A stretch of 64,000 nucleotides of DNA from Malachius bipustulatus. Lineage: Eukaryota; Arthropoda; Insecta; Coleoptera; Melyridae. How positions within the stretch are numbered: the first letter of the stretch is position 1; every line of letters starts with the position of its first letter. Below the pieces are notes generated by a model that had not been told where the DNA came from, made no database searches, and saw nothing but the letters and a program-made list of their open reading frames with translations. The stretch covers positions 41,732,210-41,796,209 of the forward strand of contig OU342633.1 in NCBI GenBank assembly GCA_910589415.1, read 5' to 3'. Positions 45,395 through 57,789 of the stretch are shown one piece after another. The position numbers and the translations under genes are program-made.

Positions 45395-48394
45395 GTTACC
45401 GCTCTAAGAAAATCACTTCTTGATTACCCAGTTGGTCCAACTCTAGCTCCGGGTAGTTTGTAGGCAAAACTCAGATAGTCCATTTGTCATTTCAACTTTG
45501 TTCAAATTACTAAGGAAGTTTTGTTGTTGAATTATGTAATTTTATTTTGTGAAATCTTAATTGTGGTCCAAGCAAGCAACTTTTTACTTCACGGTTATTT
45601 TCGCAATTGCGAAAAACTTGATGGAGTTTGGGTTTGCCCACTGGATAACGGTTCCCAGAGGAATTTTCATCCAAGAAAACGTAACCGGTTAGTTTAAGAT
45701 ATTTGTTCTAAAGACATGTTTGAAATCTTTCGAAATATTATGGACAATCATCTCCATGCCTGCGACAATCTTTATGGAAAAGATGCCCACTTTTAGCCTT
45801 ATGAATGACAGTGTTATCCAGAGACATTCCTGAGCGGTAAAATTTTTGTCAAAAGTTCTCCCGAATTTTTTTTTTACGGATTGTTTCAAAGATTGTGTAT
45901 ATCAGTTCCCAAAATTACGGATCAAAGATGTGTTTGTCGAAAAACCACTAACCCGCTTGATTTAAAATGTATTATTTTCCTAACATCCTCTATAACAAAA
46001 AAATTCTTCAATGATCTATAAATATACCTACACTATACGGGGTGTTTAGATAATAAAATCTATGTACAGTTTCCGGCAGCCCAAATGTGATGGCGTTCGC
46101 AACAAATTGGACGGCCGCAACTGTACACAGCTTGATACCAAAATAAACATATGTATCTCAGTGGCTCCAACACCCGTATAATGTTGTAGAACAAAATCGA
46201 TACATAAGTATAATTCGATGTAGTCCGAGAAGAGGGTTTCCCTGCGGCGAATATCGAGGGAACCGCCGGAACTGGAACGCCAGCAATTCCCGTCGACGGC
46301 CGGGCGGGCTGGCGGGACGCGGAACAACTGAGACGTCAAACTATCCCGTCAGGGGTTAAACAGCAGTTATTTCTCTCCGTCAAACTTTGGCAAAGACAAA
46401 TGCAACAATTTATCGGAGGAGTAACAAGAACCCGCGCTTGCGTTCGTTTCAGCATAGCTCCGAATCGATACCAATTCCATTCCTACGGACTTGGACTACA
46501 CGAAGACGAAGCTCTAACGGCCAAAAGTTTGTTATCTACATGCCAACTTCCCTCCCCACATCACAGTTCGCTTCATTACCAGAGAAAGCGAGAAACATCC
46601 TCCAGCAATTAGCGTTTTAAATATGCATCAGCTTTCAGAAGTCGTCGATTCCGAGCGAAGCAGTATAGGGCAGGTCGAGGGATGAAGGTGGTAGGGGCAA
46701 GCAACAAGCGGTTGCGAGGGGAGCGGACCGCTGCTGTCACCTGGCGGAGGCGCCCGGAAGCGGAAGGGGGCGCGAGGGGCCACCTGGCGGTCGGGGGCAT
46801 AGATAAGGCTAGAGTCGGGGATCGATATACCACTATATTTGGGTTTGCCGAAATAATTACCTCTAATCTGGTATGCAGGGAATGGTGTTAGTGTTTTGGT
46901 AATTAATCAATTATTACGTAAAGCTATTTATATTTGCGGGCTTTGGGGTCTATTTCTTTCAACTGTATAGAGGAATTTGCTCCTCACAATCGCCCCACAT
47001 AAATACTCCCGAGGGATACTAATAATGTAGCAATAACTCTCCCGTCGCAAAATAGTGAATATTGATAACTGTTGTACTGAAATACGAGCAAGTATCGATT
47101 TCATTGTTGCAACCGAGGCTTGGTTGGTGCTGGTGACTGTTAAACAATGCAGCTTTGGAATTCCATTGTCTTCTCTTGCCAATGTCAATGGAACATGCAG
47201 ATAAGCGCCCATAATACACCCTCGCTTCCCAAATACCCATACCTCTGAAAGTACAATGGAAAATAGGCAAAGTTGGTAGCTCTGAATATGAAATTTTCAT
47301 CAGCATCAGTTATTGTTGTAACGAAGTAACTAGGTCAGGTATTAAGCAACTTTTTGGGTGCTCATATGAGTGTGTACATAAATTAATAAGTAAAAATTCC
47401 CTCGTGGGCTTTTTCCTTTCCAATCCCACGATATATTCTTGAAGCGTAGATCGGTAATTGCAGTTCAGGACTTTTGTCATCGGAATTACTTCGAAACTTT
47501 TGATACACTTCTTTTATCTGAAAAGAGTTTAAAGACAGCTGGGAGCGTTCTCAGGTCTTTCTAGATGCTCCTCTTGAATTATTATTGACTTCTCTCTCAG
47601 ATCTGTGTAATACCTTCGTGACTTATTGCGACAAAACATGAGATAAGCTTCGATTCAGCTCTCAGGTTATTAATCTTAGTTTTGCTTGTAAATAAAATAA
47701 AGATTCTTATTATGTTTTCTGCTGCTTTTATTTCTATTAAACGTCATTTCCAATATTGTTTGATGTTTATATGGCAATTTGATTCCTCTTAACGGGAAAT
47801 AAAACCACAGTCGCGGTGCGGCGTGGACGATGCTGCCGTCTTGTCATGTCTAATTTGACGGGCTGTAGCGGGAAAATTCACCGAAAGCGGCTCGAGTCGG
47901 AGCTGGTTGATTTTTAAGAAGTGGGATCAGTAGTAGCAGAACTTTTTTTTTGTAAGATCTGTCTTCCGAAAGTGGAAGGTTTCAGTTGGCCGACTCCATT
48001 ATCTTTTCCACTCCTTCATCTGTTATTTACTTGTTTGGTGTCTTATACATATTTCAATTTTTTCCACGACTATTTGATTTTATAAATTTATAAAATTCTG
48101 TCGCTAACAGCAAATATTTCAATAAATATTGACCATTCAATAAAGATATCGAATTTTGGGAAATTTTGTTCTATATCTAAAATTCAACATTTTTGTGGAG
48201 CCCGTTAATAAAATTGAAATTTCTATTAGTTGCAAAATCGAAACTTACAGACGATAATTCACCATTGAAGGACGATCGATTCCTCCAGTTCGTGATATAT
48301 TATTTCCGCATAGGAGGTTCAGATGTAGCTTTGTTACAAAGGTTTTCAAGGTTGAGTATAAGCTAAAGTCAGTACTTCGAACTAATCGCCGACA
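45395..48394. other. Non-genic DNA with two GC-rich patches
   Basis: 46,240-46,330 and 46,680-46,810 are GC-rich (CGACGGCCGGGCGGGC; GGGGGCGCGAGGGGCCACC), and CACCTGGCGG occurs twice (near 46,739 and 46,782). Two overlapping plus-strand frames at 46,387-46,620 stay open but resemble no family. These patches could be regulatory or unannotated exons; nothing decisive is visible. Confidence 0.35.
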
Positions 48395-48600
48395 CTCGAT
48401 TGAAAGGCTCCTTCCACAAAGTGACTTCTGGTCGCTCTAAAACCTATAAGCTGGCCCATCTCGAGCTTAACGGGATCCAGCTGAGGGAGATGGAGTTCAA
48501 GTACCTGATGGGAATCGTCTTTATGAGCGACGAAAAATAGGAACAGCTTCAAGATACGGTTTAGCTGCAAGATACTTTTCGAACATTTCTACCTTAATTA
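48395..48600 (+). pseudogene. Weak RT-like relic (post-catalytic region)
   Basis: The plus strand encodes HLELNGIQLREMEFKYL from about 48,457, followed by SDEK, a stop, and a further RT-like helix. This resembles the L-x-x-NG-x-x-L-x-x-V-x-x-FKYLG segment found after the YADD box in RTE- and CR1-like reverse transcriptases. Stop codons interrupt it and no catalytic box is present. The similarity is short, so chance cannot be excluded. Confidence 0.32.
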
Positions 48601-49127
48601 GGGTTACAAGATTTTTTTATTGACAGAAAAATTTCTTTCCATCCTCGGATTGAGGGTTGCAGAAGACGCTTAGGCTCTCTTCTATGATACACAAAATATA
48701 AATTGCAAGAAATAGCGCGGGAACATACACTGTTAAATAGGGAAGTAACAACGCTTAAATACTTCTTTTAAAATTGTTCCATTAATGTTGCTAGTTTTTT
48801 CTTCTCCTTGGTAATTGAAAAGGGAACTGAAGTAGTCTTTCCATATAGAATCAGTTGAGCTTTAATATCAAAAGGCTGATACCAATAATAGGTCTTTGGT
48901 TTGGCGAAATTTTCAGCCTCTTGAGCCTCACCATAACCTCCGCCGTACAAGAAGATTATGATTCGAGCCTACATCTGCTCATGGGTATGTTTTGGCACTT
49001 TTCACTGCATTCCTGTATCTCGGATTGTCGAGAATATAATCCAAAATAAATAGGTTCTCAAATTTTGTATAAATAGATGCTTAAACCCAAACAAATCAGC
49101 GACTTTGTCTGAGAAAAGCATTAATAG
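48601..49127. other. Non-genic DNA between two RT relics
   Basis: No separate feature. It may contain further decayed retroelement sequence. Confidence 0.35.
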
Positions 49128-49233
49128 TTAGCCCAAGCTAGAGCCCTGCGGGGCACCGTCAGGAAACCTGAACAACCTGGACTTATGGTTGGTGAGCTCA
49201 ACGTATTGGGAACGATCTTGGAGATAAGTGACA
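49128..49233 (-). pseudogene. Non-LTR reverse transcriptase fragment
   Basis: On the minus strand the frame reads TYLQDRSQYVELTNHKSR and then GAPQGSSLG before a stop. The SYLxDRxQxV motif followed about 25 residues later by G(V/A)PQGS(x)LG is diagnostic of non-LTR reverse transcriptases. Only these two blocks survive and the catalytic YADD box was not found. Clade uncertain (jockey or CR1-like). Confidence 0.65.
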
Positions 49234-51140
49234 TTAGATGAAGATGCAATTCAAATAGTTTTTTGAGGGGGGGGGGGAGATCAGATGCAATTAATGTTCA
49301 AAAATCTTACCTCTTTACTTCCTGACAATCTTCCCAACACTTTATTTCTAATAAATCAATACCATGCTCCAGTTACTCCATCAAACTCTATTCACTTTCA
49401 TCCCAGTTAATTAGAGAGTGAGATACTCTCTTAGTCAACATTTTCGCATCTCCTCGTCGCTCTATTCCCATTTTCTCTCTATTCATGTAATCTTATGCCT
49501 ATTCACATTTCCAGTACATTTTACGAATAATTTATGATGTTTTCCAAGTGCATCGATGGGAGATAGAATCATATCTTCGCCCGAGAGCGCACTGAATGTT
49601 CCTGCTGGCTGCCGGAATGGAAGAGAAATAAAATAAATCAGTTCCGAAGCTCAACAGAACTTTTCGGCAAACACATCAAATCACGCGATGATAAACGACT
49701 GCCGGCTATATGCAAATTCAATAGCCCCGCTCTCTCGCTTTCGTCCCAGAACCTCTGGGATATGTTTCTCGTTTTTATTTTCCTAAATTATCGTAAATGA
49801 TAAATCGTCCTGACATAAATCACAAACAAATCGCCCTGGAGCTAAGGGTCCTGCAAGAGGTCTCGGCGAGAGTGCAAAGCTCCCTCTAATGAGAATTACA
49901 TTTGATAGTTTCAGCTCGATACCCAGGATTCGGATTACCTCGAATCCGGGTGGAAAATGAAAATACATGACATGCGAATTACAGGGTTATTCAGGGTTCG
50001 GGGTTCAGAAAGGTTCGACCTGGCGTGTATACGAGTATGTAGTTGAATTGGAAATCAGGTAGGTAATTTATTTCAGCGCTGTAACTAATAAACGTAAGCG
50101 GTTTATTTCAACTTTAATACGAGCTCCGAAATATCGGTTTTTCTTCTATAGCCAATATGTATAGTATTTCGTATCATTTCGCGGGTGTCAGTTTTAATTT
50201 ATTGATAACAGTTTCAACTGGAAGATTCTCCTGAGTGGCACATTCACTCCAGATCAATAGTAATTCAGGATAACGGTAACTCTTCTGAGGAATTGGAGAA
50301 TTCATTTATTATTAAAGACGCTGTTTCTGTTGTTACGTCAAGAATGACTGTCTGAATCCCTTATCTTGAATTAATAAAGTGGTCATTTTCTGTCCTGTAT
50401 ATTTTGTTGGGAAGATTTATTTCGTTTCCTAACGATCTTAGGCCCGTTACTATACAGTAAAATTAGACTCGATTAGTTATATTATGTAAGTACTACTACG
50501 TTAGTTGAATTATTTATTTATACATTTAAGTACTATTTATTTAGCTCATTTAATAATATGAGAAATGTGGTCTATATATACAAATAACTCAACTTTCGCA
50601 TATTTTGTAAATCGAGCCAGATAAACAATTATTCTGGAAAGCGTTTCGAGAATTCGTTGGTGTCTACTCGTCTGTCCTCGCTACATTTCATCGAGAGGCT
50701 CGACCTGAGAAAATGGGAAATCAGAAGTTTTTTATTTTTTAAAAGTGACTTGGATTAGGATAAACCGTTATTATAATTTATTTTCATTACTTTCTTGTAA
50801 ATAAATTAATTAATGCAATTTTTTTTGGGTATGGATAAGGGAAAGGTAGCCATTATTGTTACTTAATAATTGTCATTAAAGCTTTAAAAACTAAACGAAT
50901 CGATACACTGGAGCACGTAACAAAGAATCTATCAACTTATCAATGCGATTTGAAAAACAAGACAAATTTCACCATCGAGAAATTCCTGAAGCGAAACCGA
51001 CAGCGTCCGAATAATTGTTTCTCATGCAACAATCCAAATTCGTGGTGTTTTATTTAAATTTTTTTCCCGTAAAATTCCAGGTCGATTGACAATTAATAGA
51101 TTTCACTTTATCGAAACAGTTTGTCATGAATTGAAACCGC
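49234..51140. other. Non-genic DNA
   Basis: AT-rich; a G-run occurs at 49,266-49,279. No gene or element supported. Confidence 0.45.
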
Positions 51141-51465
51141 ATGCACGGAAAATCAATTTGTTCTAGTTATATAAACTACCAGAACCAGAACAATACCAAC
51201 AGAATCGAAACCAGTGATTTCTTCAAACAGATCACCCGGAACGTGCGAGTTTCACCTCCGCGTCCTCGGCGTCGGCGGCGGTTTCACTCAGGGAATATCA
51301 ACTCCCGAGGAAGACTTCAAAGCGGGCGACGGCGTCTGGAATCCAAGCCGGAGAGAGAAAGTCTCCAGAACGCTTCCCTTAATCAAAACCATTGACGTCG
51401 AGTTCGTGAGTGGTGAGTTTCATATGTGCAAGTTCCTAGTCCGGAAAACGTGCACGGTGTCCTAG
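51141..51465 (+). other. GC-rich patch with overlapping frames and a splice-donor-like site
   Basis: 51,235-51,400 is GC-rich with codon-like composition. The frame from 51,214 includes KAGDGVWNPSRREKVSRTLP and runs into GTGGTGAGT (GT at 51,413). The competing frame (51,141-51,395) is arginine-rich. I recognise neither. It could be a 5' exon or a conserved non-coding segment. Confidence 0.25.
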
Positions 51466-52189
51466 ATTTTGCCGGCTCGTATATCAAATATTGTATATTG
51501 ACAGGCGTGTTTGCGGCGGAAGTTCTTCCACTTTGTAACCGATGAAGAATAATGCTCGTCCACCGCGAAAAGCGATATAAATATGCGATCCCGCATCAGC
51601 AGAGGACGAGACTTTTCATCGATCCTGAACGCGCACAACTCATCTCTCGTGCCATGTGTATACACCGGAATGCTAAAATCGGTACCGTAAATTTTGCAAA
51701 ACCCGCGTTAACAATTTCTAATTATTCAGTGTTTCATCTAGAATGTAGGTCAGGCTTTAAAAGTGAAATTAATTTTTTATGCTACGTATACGAGTAAGCT
51801 GGTATGGTACAGTGTGATCATGCACAAAAAATTTTATCGCCGAAGTGCTGTTTTATTTTTAAAACTTGCCGTTTTGTTTATTTATTTATTATTTTTTTGG
51901 CGTAACGCAAAATTATAAATCATCATCCGCTTAATATCTGCGAAAAATGTGGCCATGTTGGGGTAACTATGCCATTATGTTTATGGATAAGTCAATTTTC
52001 ACAACGATAAGCAAAACATAGTTGTCAGATCGATTTTTGTTACTTTATAACAGAGTGGGCTGCTACTCTTATAGTTTATTTCTGAAATCCGGGTTATTTC
52101 GACATTGGCAACACTGCCGCGTTTGACATTACGGGCAGAGGCATTAGAGTTGTGTATTTTGACGAAGAGAGTTGTGAGGAATTTTTGGT
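51466..52189. other. Non-genic DNA
   Basis: No feature supported, except that the left end of the mariner-type relic that follows may lie in here. Confidence 0.35.
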
Positions 52190-52414
52190 CGAAATGAAGC
52201 TGGTGTAAGCAAAATCAAAAAGAAACTTCGTGACACTGACATGCGCGTGCGTGGATGAAAGATTTGGTGGTGTTGCTCAAAGTGCGTGCGTGAAAAGTGG
52301 AAAACCCAAGAACCTCAGCAGCCTCAAGATCAACTGAACACCAGTTCTATGAGAAGAAAATTACATAAAGACCTGGGAGTATTTGCTTGCAAAGTGCAAC
52401 TGACACTGACATAG

Positions 52415-52426
52415 GTGTTGAGGCAA
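52415..52426. repeat. 5' target-site duplication of the R1-like fragment
   Basis: GTGTTGAGGCAA is repeated exactly at 53,159-53,170, right after the poly-A tail. Confidence 0.85.
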
Positions 52427-52961
52427 GAGTAAGCCAAGCATACAGAACATCAAGGAGAGAGGCCGTCAAAGTGATTGCTGGCATGCCCGCACTGGACCTT
52501 TTAGCCGAAAAGATGGAAGATAGACAGAGAGGAATAGCAGACACAGTGGCAGAGGAGAGAATGCAGAGCGCCTGGCAATCTAGATGGGAACAGATAGATT
52601 GCTGGACAAGAGAGCTAATCCCACAAATTAAGCCGTGGATAAACAGAAGTTACGGTGAGATTGACCATGAACTTGCACAGTTCTTGGAAGTTTTGGATAC
52701 TTCCTCAATAAAATAGGGAAAAGAAGACATGACAGGTGTGAAATGTGTGGAAAGCCCGAAGTGGACACTCCCCAACATGCAGTCTTCCACTGCGACAAAT
52801 ACTGGGCAGAGAGACAAATACTGTGGATCAAAATAGGGGAAACAAATGTGGGAAATTTTGAAGAAAGAATAACGTCGGGAAAACTTGAATGGGATGCCCT
52901 TACTAACTATATAAGGAAAGTAATTAAGACCAGAATGAAAATGGAGAGGGAACAAGTATGA
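52427..52961 (+). pseudogene. ORF2 C-terminus (R1 clade) with CCHC zinc finger, frameshifted
   Basis: The first frame, up to about 52,690, encodes the post-RT region (EAVKVIAGMPALDLLAEK, WTRELIPQIKPWINRSYGE). The continuation in another frame begins near 52,683 (GSFGYFLNKIGKRRHDRC) and carries the cysteine motif C-x2-C-x8-H-x4-C (CEMCGK ... TPQHAVFHC), ending at the stop at 52,959-52,961. A deletion appears to have removed the TGHG part of the usual TGHGxFxxYL motif, which explains the frame change. This W-T-x-x-LIP plus CCHC layout is typical of the R1 clade, which includes SART and TRAS elements. The catalytic domains are absent because of 5' truncation. Confidence 0.75.
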
Positions 52962-53158
52962 CAACGGCCAAGGTATAAAGGGAAAGGAGAGCAGGGAAAG
53001 AGAAAGGAAGAGCAAAGACAAGAAATGCCTTGTAGGCGGTACCGCCGCTCTGGGGACGAAGAATGGAGGGGTTTTAGTGGGTGCGAGCCCCACAGTCCCC
53101 TGCGATTGAATTAGCGCAGGGTCTGCGTGAGGCGTTTCCCCTCTACTGAAAAAAAAAA
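52427..53158 (+). mobile_element. 5'-truncated R1-like non-LTR retrotransposon fragment
   Basis: Bounded by the 12 bp duplication GTGTTGAGGCAA, 732 bp long and ending in a run of A residues (53,149-53,158). It holds only the end of ORF2 and a 3' UTR containing GGCGGTACCGCCGCTCTGGG and GAATGGAGGGGTTTTAGTGG. The 5' truncation, poly-A tail and target duplication together identify target-primed reverse transcription. It sits inside the mariner-type pseudogene. Confidence 0.85.
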
Positions 53159-53660
53159 GTGTTGAGGCAAAATAACCATCCAGCAGTTAGCTATCGCTGG
53201 AAAATAATCGTTTCTGGAGCTCATTTTCACTTTGGAGGTTAGGTAACCCAGCAAAGCTATAGATTTTGAAAATCCAAAATATTGGTAGAGAATAAGCCAA
53301 TTATTGCATCCTCAAAGAGTTTGTCTGTTTGGCGTGGGGTTTTGGGTAGAGTTTTGGCCTCATTTTGTCCCCACGTCTTTCAAAATAGAGATGGTGAGAG
53401 CATTACAACAAACATAGTGCATTGGAGAGACATGCCTAACAGATTTTTTTTTTTTGGGCGTCGTTAGAGTATTTTGGACTTGGATTCCAACAGAATGGTG
53501 CAACGTGTCACACCAGCCCCGAAACAATCGATCTTTTGCCACAAAGTTCCGTAATTGCGTTGGGGGTATCAGCCTTTTCGGTGACGCTGTTGGACTATTT
53601 TTATGAAAAATAAATATCCATCGAGCTACCCGTGACGTAGAGTCTCTGAGTCACCCATAA

Positions 53661-55265
53661 ATTGCGTCCGCGGCTTGCTTGGTTGGTAGTAGCCCATCCT
53701 CTTATACTTAATGTTGCAATGAGTATAAATGGATTTATTAGCTTTACCCAATGGCTTTATTAGCAATTTATAAAAGAAACCAACTGCTTTCCCACGGTTT
53801 ATTTTATGCTTAATAAGAATCTGGAAACAATTCAGGATATAACTTCAATCGTTATTAAAATATCCTGAAAAACTGAAAATCAATGAGATTTTTGTCTTTC
53901 TACCTATAAGTTCTGTATGGAGAAATGTTAAAAACGGTTTATAAAAATCAAAGAGCTATCTTTCTCTCCATACACTGGATCACAATGGTTACTAAAGAAC
54001 TATTATACTAGAAATTTTTAAACATTCCTTCTATGCAGCTTAAGCGAAGAACTGGACTTGATTGGCATTCACTTAAAACACCAGTGAGGTTACTTCCAAA
54101 GTTACAATGTAGACTTTATAGGTCGTTAATAAGGTCACAAAGTAACTTTATATCAATAAAACTCGTGAGATTGCAAGTCCGTTCTCTCTCTCTCTTCATA
54201 TGAAGGTCTCTCTTCGCCTATAAATTCAAACCTCTAAACATTTCAAAATGCAAAACGTTACAATCAGGAAACCAATTTGATCCCAGCGAAATAACGTCCT
54301 GGATAATCTAAAATAGAACAGGAATTATTGTTTGATACAGGTACAAAACCGAATTTATGTGCAACAAATGCATGTGTGCCTAATCGTCACGAAACAATAA
54401 ATTGGCTCGATTCGTGCATTACCTACGTCAACTTTGAATAACGAATCGTTGCACCGTTGAAAATTATAATTATAACTAAAACTATCCCGACAGAAATAAC
54501 AACATAATCGTTTCATAAAATTCCATCGTATTAACCGTAAATATTTCGATGTCAGATTGTTATCAAGATCGAGCGAGGCAGGTGTTAAATTCGAACGAAA
54601 TTCCGGCTCCCCGTTTACAGAGATGCCAACCCTTTGTGTAAATTGAATAAAGAGAAAGAGACAATAGAGGTCGCGGCGATGCGAAGTCACCGAGAGAGCG
54701 CCGCGGAATCATTTGCGTTAATAAATAAACGAGGGCACAATAAGAGTCTCGAGTCACCTTTGAAAAATCAAATCACGGCGAAATTATGTGCCCCTAATGA
54801 ATGAAGAGCCGAGTTCTGCGGCACTCAAACCCGTGATGCGTCCCGGCGCATCTGCCTGTTTGTGTAATTGCAGGTTTCATTTCGAGGCAGCGACTATATA
54901 CCGTCTCCGCATCCTGCCGCTCCCTCCCCGTGACCGCTGCTGTGTCTTCTCGGGACGGATAATGAGCGCCCCCCATCACTTCCCCCTGAAACACCCTCAT
55001 TCTCGCTTCGCGTAATTATCATGAGCACCTCTACTTTTCTTTACATCACACCATGCATATCATCATGAGATCTATCAAGCAGGACTTGACATATTTGTAA
55101 ACATCCCAGTCATTCGGAAGATAAAAAAATTATCTTTATCAATTCAAACTTTATCATTGGAAGTCGTTTGGAAACCAAGTAATTATTAACATGGCGGTCT
55201 TGTTATAGATTTGATATTATTATTACTAAATCATACGCCACTTTGGTACCCATCCACGTTACATG
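53661..55265. other. Non-genic DNA with a GC-richer patch near 54,830-55,010
   Basis: The patch includes TTTGTGTAATTGCAG, an acceptor-like sequence at about 54,858-54,872, and a frame open on both strands, but no family is recognised. A CT repeat lies at 54,183-54,194. Confidence 0.35.
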
Positions 55266-55580
55266 ACGCTAACATGAAACTCTTGTTTATGGAGAAAATT
55301 GTTTTTGGAAATATCCGATTTCCCAAACACTGGGCTTATTTTGGTGTATTCAAAACGAGAAATAAACACAACGTAGGGTACAATAAAATGGAATTCTGTT
55401 GTTTTTGTATATCTCCGATTTCCTAATCATTATGAGTTTATTTTGGTGCGCTCAAAACGAGAAATAAACACAACGTAGGGGCGCTAACATGAACTTCTGT
55501 TGCTTTTGTAATTCTCCGATTTCCCACCATTGAGCTTATTTTTGGGCTTCAAAAGAAGAAATAAACACAACGTAGGAGGA
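55266..55580 (+). repeat. Three tandem units of about 100 bp
   Basis: GAAATAAACACAACGTAGG occurs at 55,359, 55,461 and, with the same ending, 55,558, spaced about 102 and 97 bp. Each is preceded by TCCGATTTCC(C/T), an AGTTTATTTT- or GCTTATTTT-like segment and TCAAAACGA or its decayed form. No coding frame is conserved between units. A short minisatellite. Confidence 0.75.
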
Positions 55581-56821
55581 GGCAGTGGAGTTCTTGTCGG
55601 TTCAGGTAGACGACCACAGTTTAAATTTCAGGGTTGAAATCGTTTGAGTATTTTGTGCAATATTGCGGTATCGGTCACGAAAGAACTTCACATAATATTA
55701 ACATAATGTAGTTCCAGACTGGTGGTGGTAACTTAAAAGTGGGCTATTCTTCGAATCTCGCATTACCTGTTCCATATTTGACTCGATGATGAAAAAGTAG
55801 CTTCGCGAGTGCTCTGCGATCTATTAGTAGACAGCTGACATTCATGTCAAACATAAATCATTTCATCTTAAATCTACACCGCCAATAAAAGCGACATAAT
55901 TCTTTAATTAATTGCAGCGCGTGACAAGAACAACAATCAACTGAAATTACAGAGCTTGCCATAATGATTAGATCGACGTCCTACGTCTTCGTTACAGTCG
56001 TGCCAGCTATACATACCTTTATGGAATCATCAATAACAATCCAGCCTGATATAATCGAACCGAACTGTAAACGAGATTAGAGTGACAAGGTGAAATGACA
56101 GAAGGGAAATTGATTAGAAGGACAGGAACCTCCCCCTCCTGCCCCGAGACAAGTTATTATTTATTCCGGGCGGCCCACGAGTCAAACCTGAAACATCAAT
56201 AAAAATAACAATGGTAGACGAACAACTAACTAACAAGTAACAAGAGGAAGCCGCTCTTCGCATTTAGGCTAAGCCATCGAGCACGAAAGTCTACTACTTG
56301 AATAATTAATCTACCCCGCTTTACGGTTAAGTTCGCTGCGCCACTAATGGTGAACTTTACTCGAGGTAATTAATTGGAATACAATAACTGCTTGCTACTA
56401 CCTATTCAGGTTCGATTATTTATGGACGTCACATCTTTTTAAGAAGTTCTTCCTGTTGTTTGAAAAACATCCACACCAAGTTATGGGAAATCTGATTTTA
56501 ATTATACTTCGACTTTCTTAAAGTACGAAAATTACAATTTCCTTTTTTTCCACCTCTCGAATTCAAATTAAAGCCTGAATTACATTTCTCAAGATATCAG
56601 ATCAAAATACACCCTCTCACCTGGAAAGATCCAGTCTATTTTGACTACGTCCTGCTTATCTTATCTTATAAACCTTTTAAGGCATCCATATAAACGGCCA
56701 CGTCTCTTCTTTATTTGAAACAAGCAAATCCTTATCCGGGATTACGCGAAGGATTAATTAAAGGAACCTCTTAATTACCAGAGTCAAATAAGGGAGCTCG
56801 TGCGGGGGCTGTTTATCGCAG
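55581..56821. other. Non-genic DNA
   Basis: No gene or element recognised. Confidence 0.4.
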
Positions 56822-56872
56822 ACGCATATCCCACTTTCAAGGCTGCTTTTTCTGTTCAGTCGTTCGGGCCAG
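56822..56872 (+). other. Candidate 51 nt internal exon
   Basis: A segment of exactly 51 nt lies between an acceptor-like TTTATCGCAG (AG at 56,820-56,821) and the strong donor GGGCCAG|GTGAGTAT (GT at 56,873). It is open in the 17-codon phase-0 reading (THIPLSRLLFLFSRSGQ). An alternative acceptor, TTTTTCTGTTCAG, lies inside it. No neighbouring exon was identified, so only the donor is convincing. Confidence 0.2.
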
Positions 56873-57789
56873 GTGAGTATTATTCAATTAGGGGCTTATT
56901 GCAGATTCTAGGCTTCGGATAAATTAGATTAGCGTCCGGGAGAGCCGACCGCCAGTACCTGCAGATATTAACGCTAACCTGATTATTCTTAAATCCTCGG
57001 GGATGTATTAAAGCCCCCGGCAAGGAGAGGCGGTGTCAGGGTTCTTTAGTTGCAGGTTTAGAAAAGTAATTAAATAACGGATATCTCCGATTTATACTAC
57101 AGGACGTTAAATGCGATCTGAAGAGCTCAGCAATCATGGAACTGGAAACTTTGTCGATTAAGACATCAGATAAACGTCCCTGATCGGTATTGGTGGAAGC
57201 GCTTGATTTTCTAAGTTTTGACCTAAATTTTATTCGATCACGATCGTAAAACCTTTCAAGTTCCAATAGAATGACATTAAAATGGTTTAAAAGAGACTCA
57301 AGACATGCCATTATAAGGAGACTTTGTACATGTTACTTTTTTCTCATCCGTGGTTCAATCAATTATTTTAATAGTCAATTAAGCTAATTGATTAATTTAT
57401 TGATTATTGATTGATCACCATAATTTCATTAAACACTTTACAATACTTATATAATTTACAATTCAAGTTTCACTCTGTACCACTAATAACCGCTTTATAA
57501 TTATTATGTTACTCGGTCTATATCGCCTGCTCATATCTCTGACTTTTTGTTCGTATCGGTATCGCTGTGGCAGAGCCAGGATAGTCGCGGTATTTTTTGG
57601 CATAGTTACTTAGTTTTAAAAAGAAAATAAATTATAATTAAATTACATATTTTACTTAATCAGGAGTCAATGAAATTGCACAATTTCGAAATACTGCATA
57701 TTTAATTTTTAAGCAATATTAAGCGTCGTGAACGAAAAGCAAAAATCAATTTAACTAGGCCAAGAAACAACCACCGCGGCAAAAATTTA
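56873..57789. other. Non-genic DNA
   Basis: AT-rich. The minus-strand frame at 57,036-57,311 (91 codons) shows no family resemblance. Confidence 0.4.

Larger units (their letters stand above)
52190..53660 (+). pseudogene. Degraded mariner-type transposase, interrupted by an R1-like insertion
   Basis: Before the insertion, the plus strand has AGVSKIKKKLRDTDM-like text, then KDLGVFACKVQL (the R/KDLGLxAYKxQL motif that closes the HTH region of mariner-type transposases). After the insertion at 53,171 it continues with NHPAVSYRW, VFQNRDGESITTN, RDMPN and NRMVQRVT. In other frames comes the FQQNGATCHT-type second-Asp block near 53,485-53,520. Many stops and frame changes are present, so it is dead. 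Joining across the insertion restores one collinear family match, which is strong evidence that the R1-like fragment landed in it. Its terminal repeats were not identified. Confidence 0.65.
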
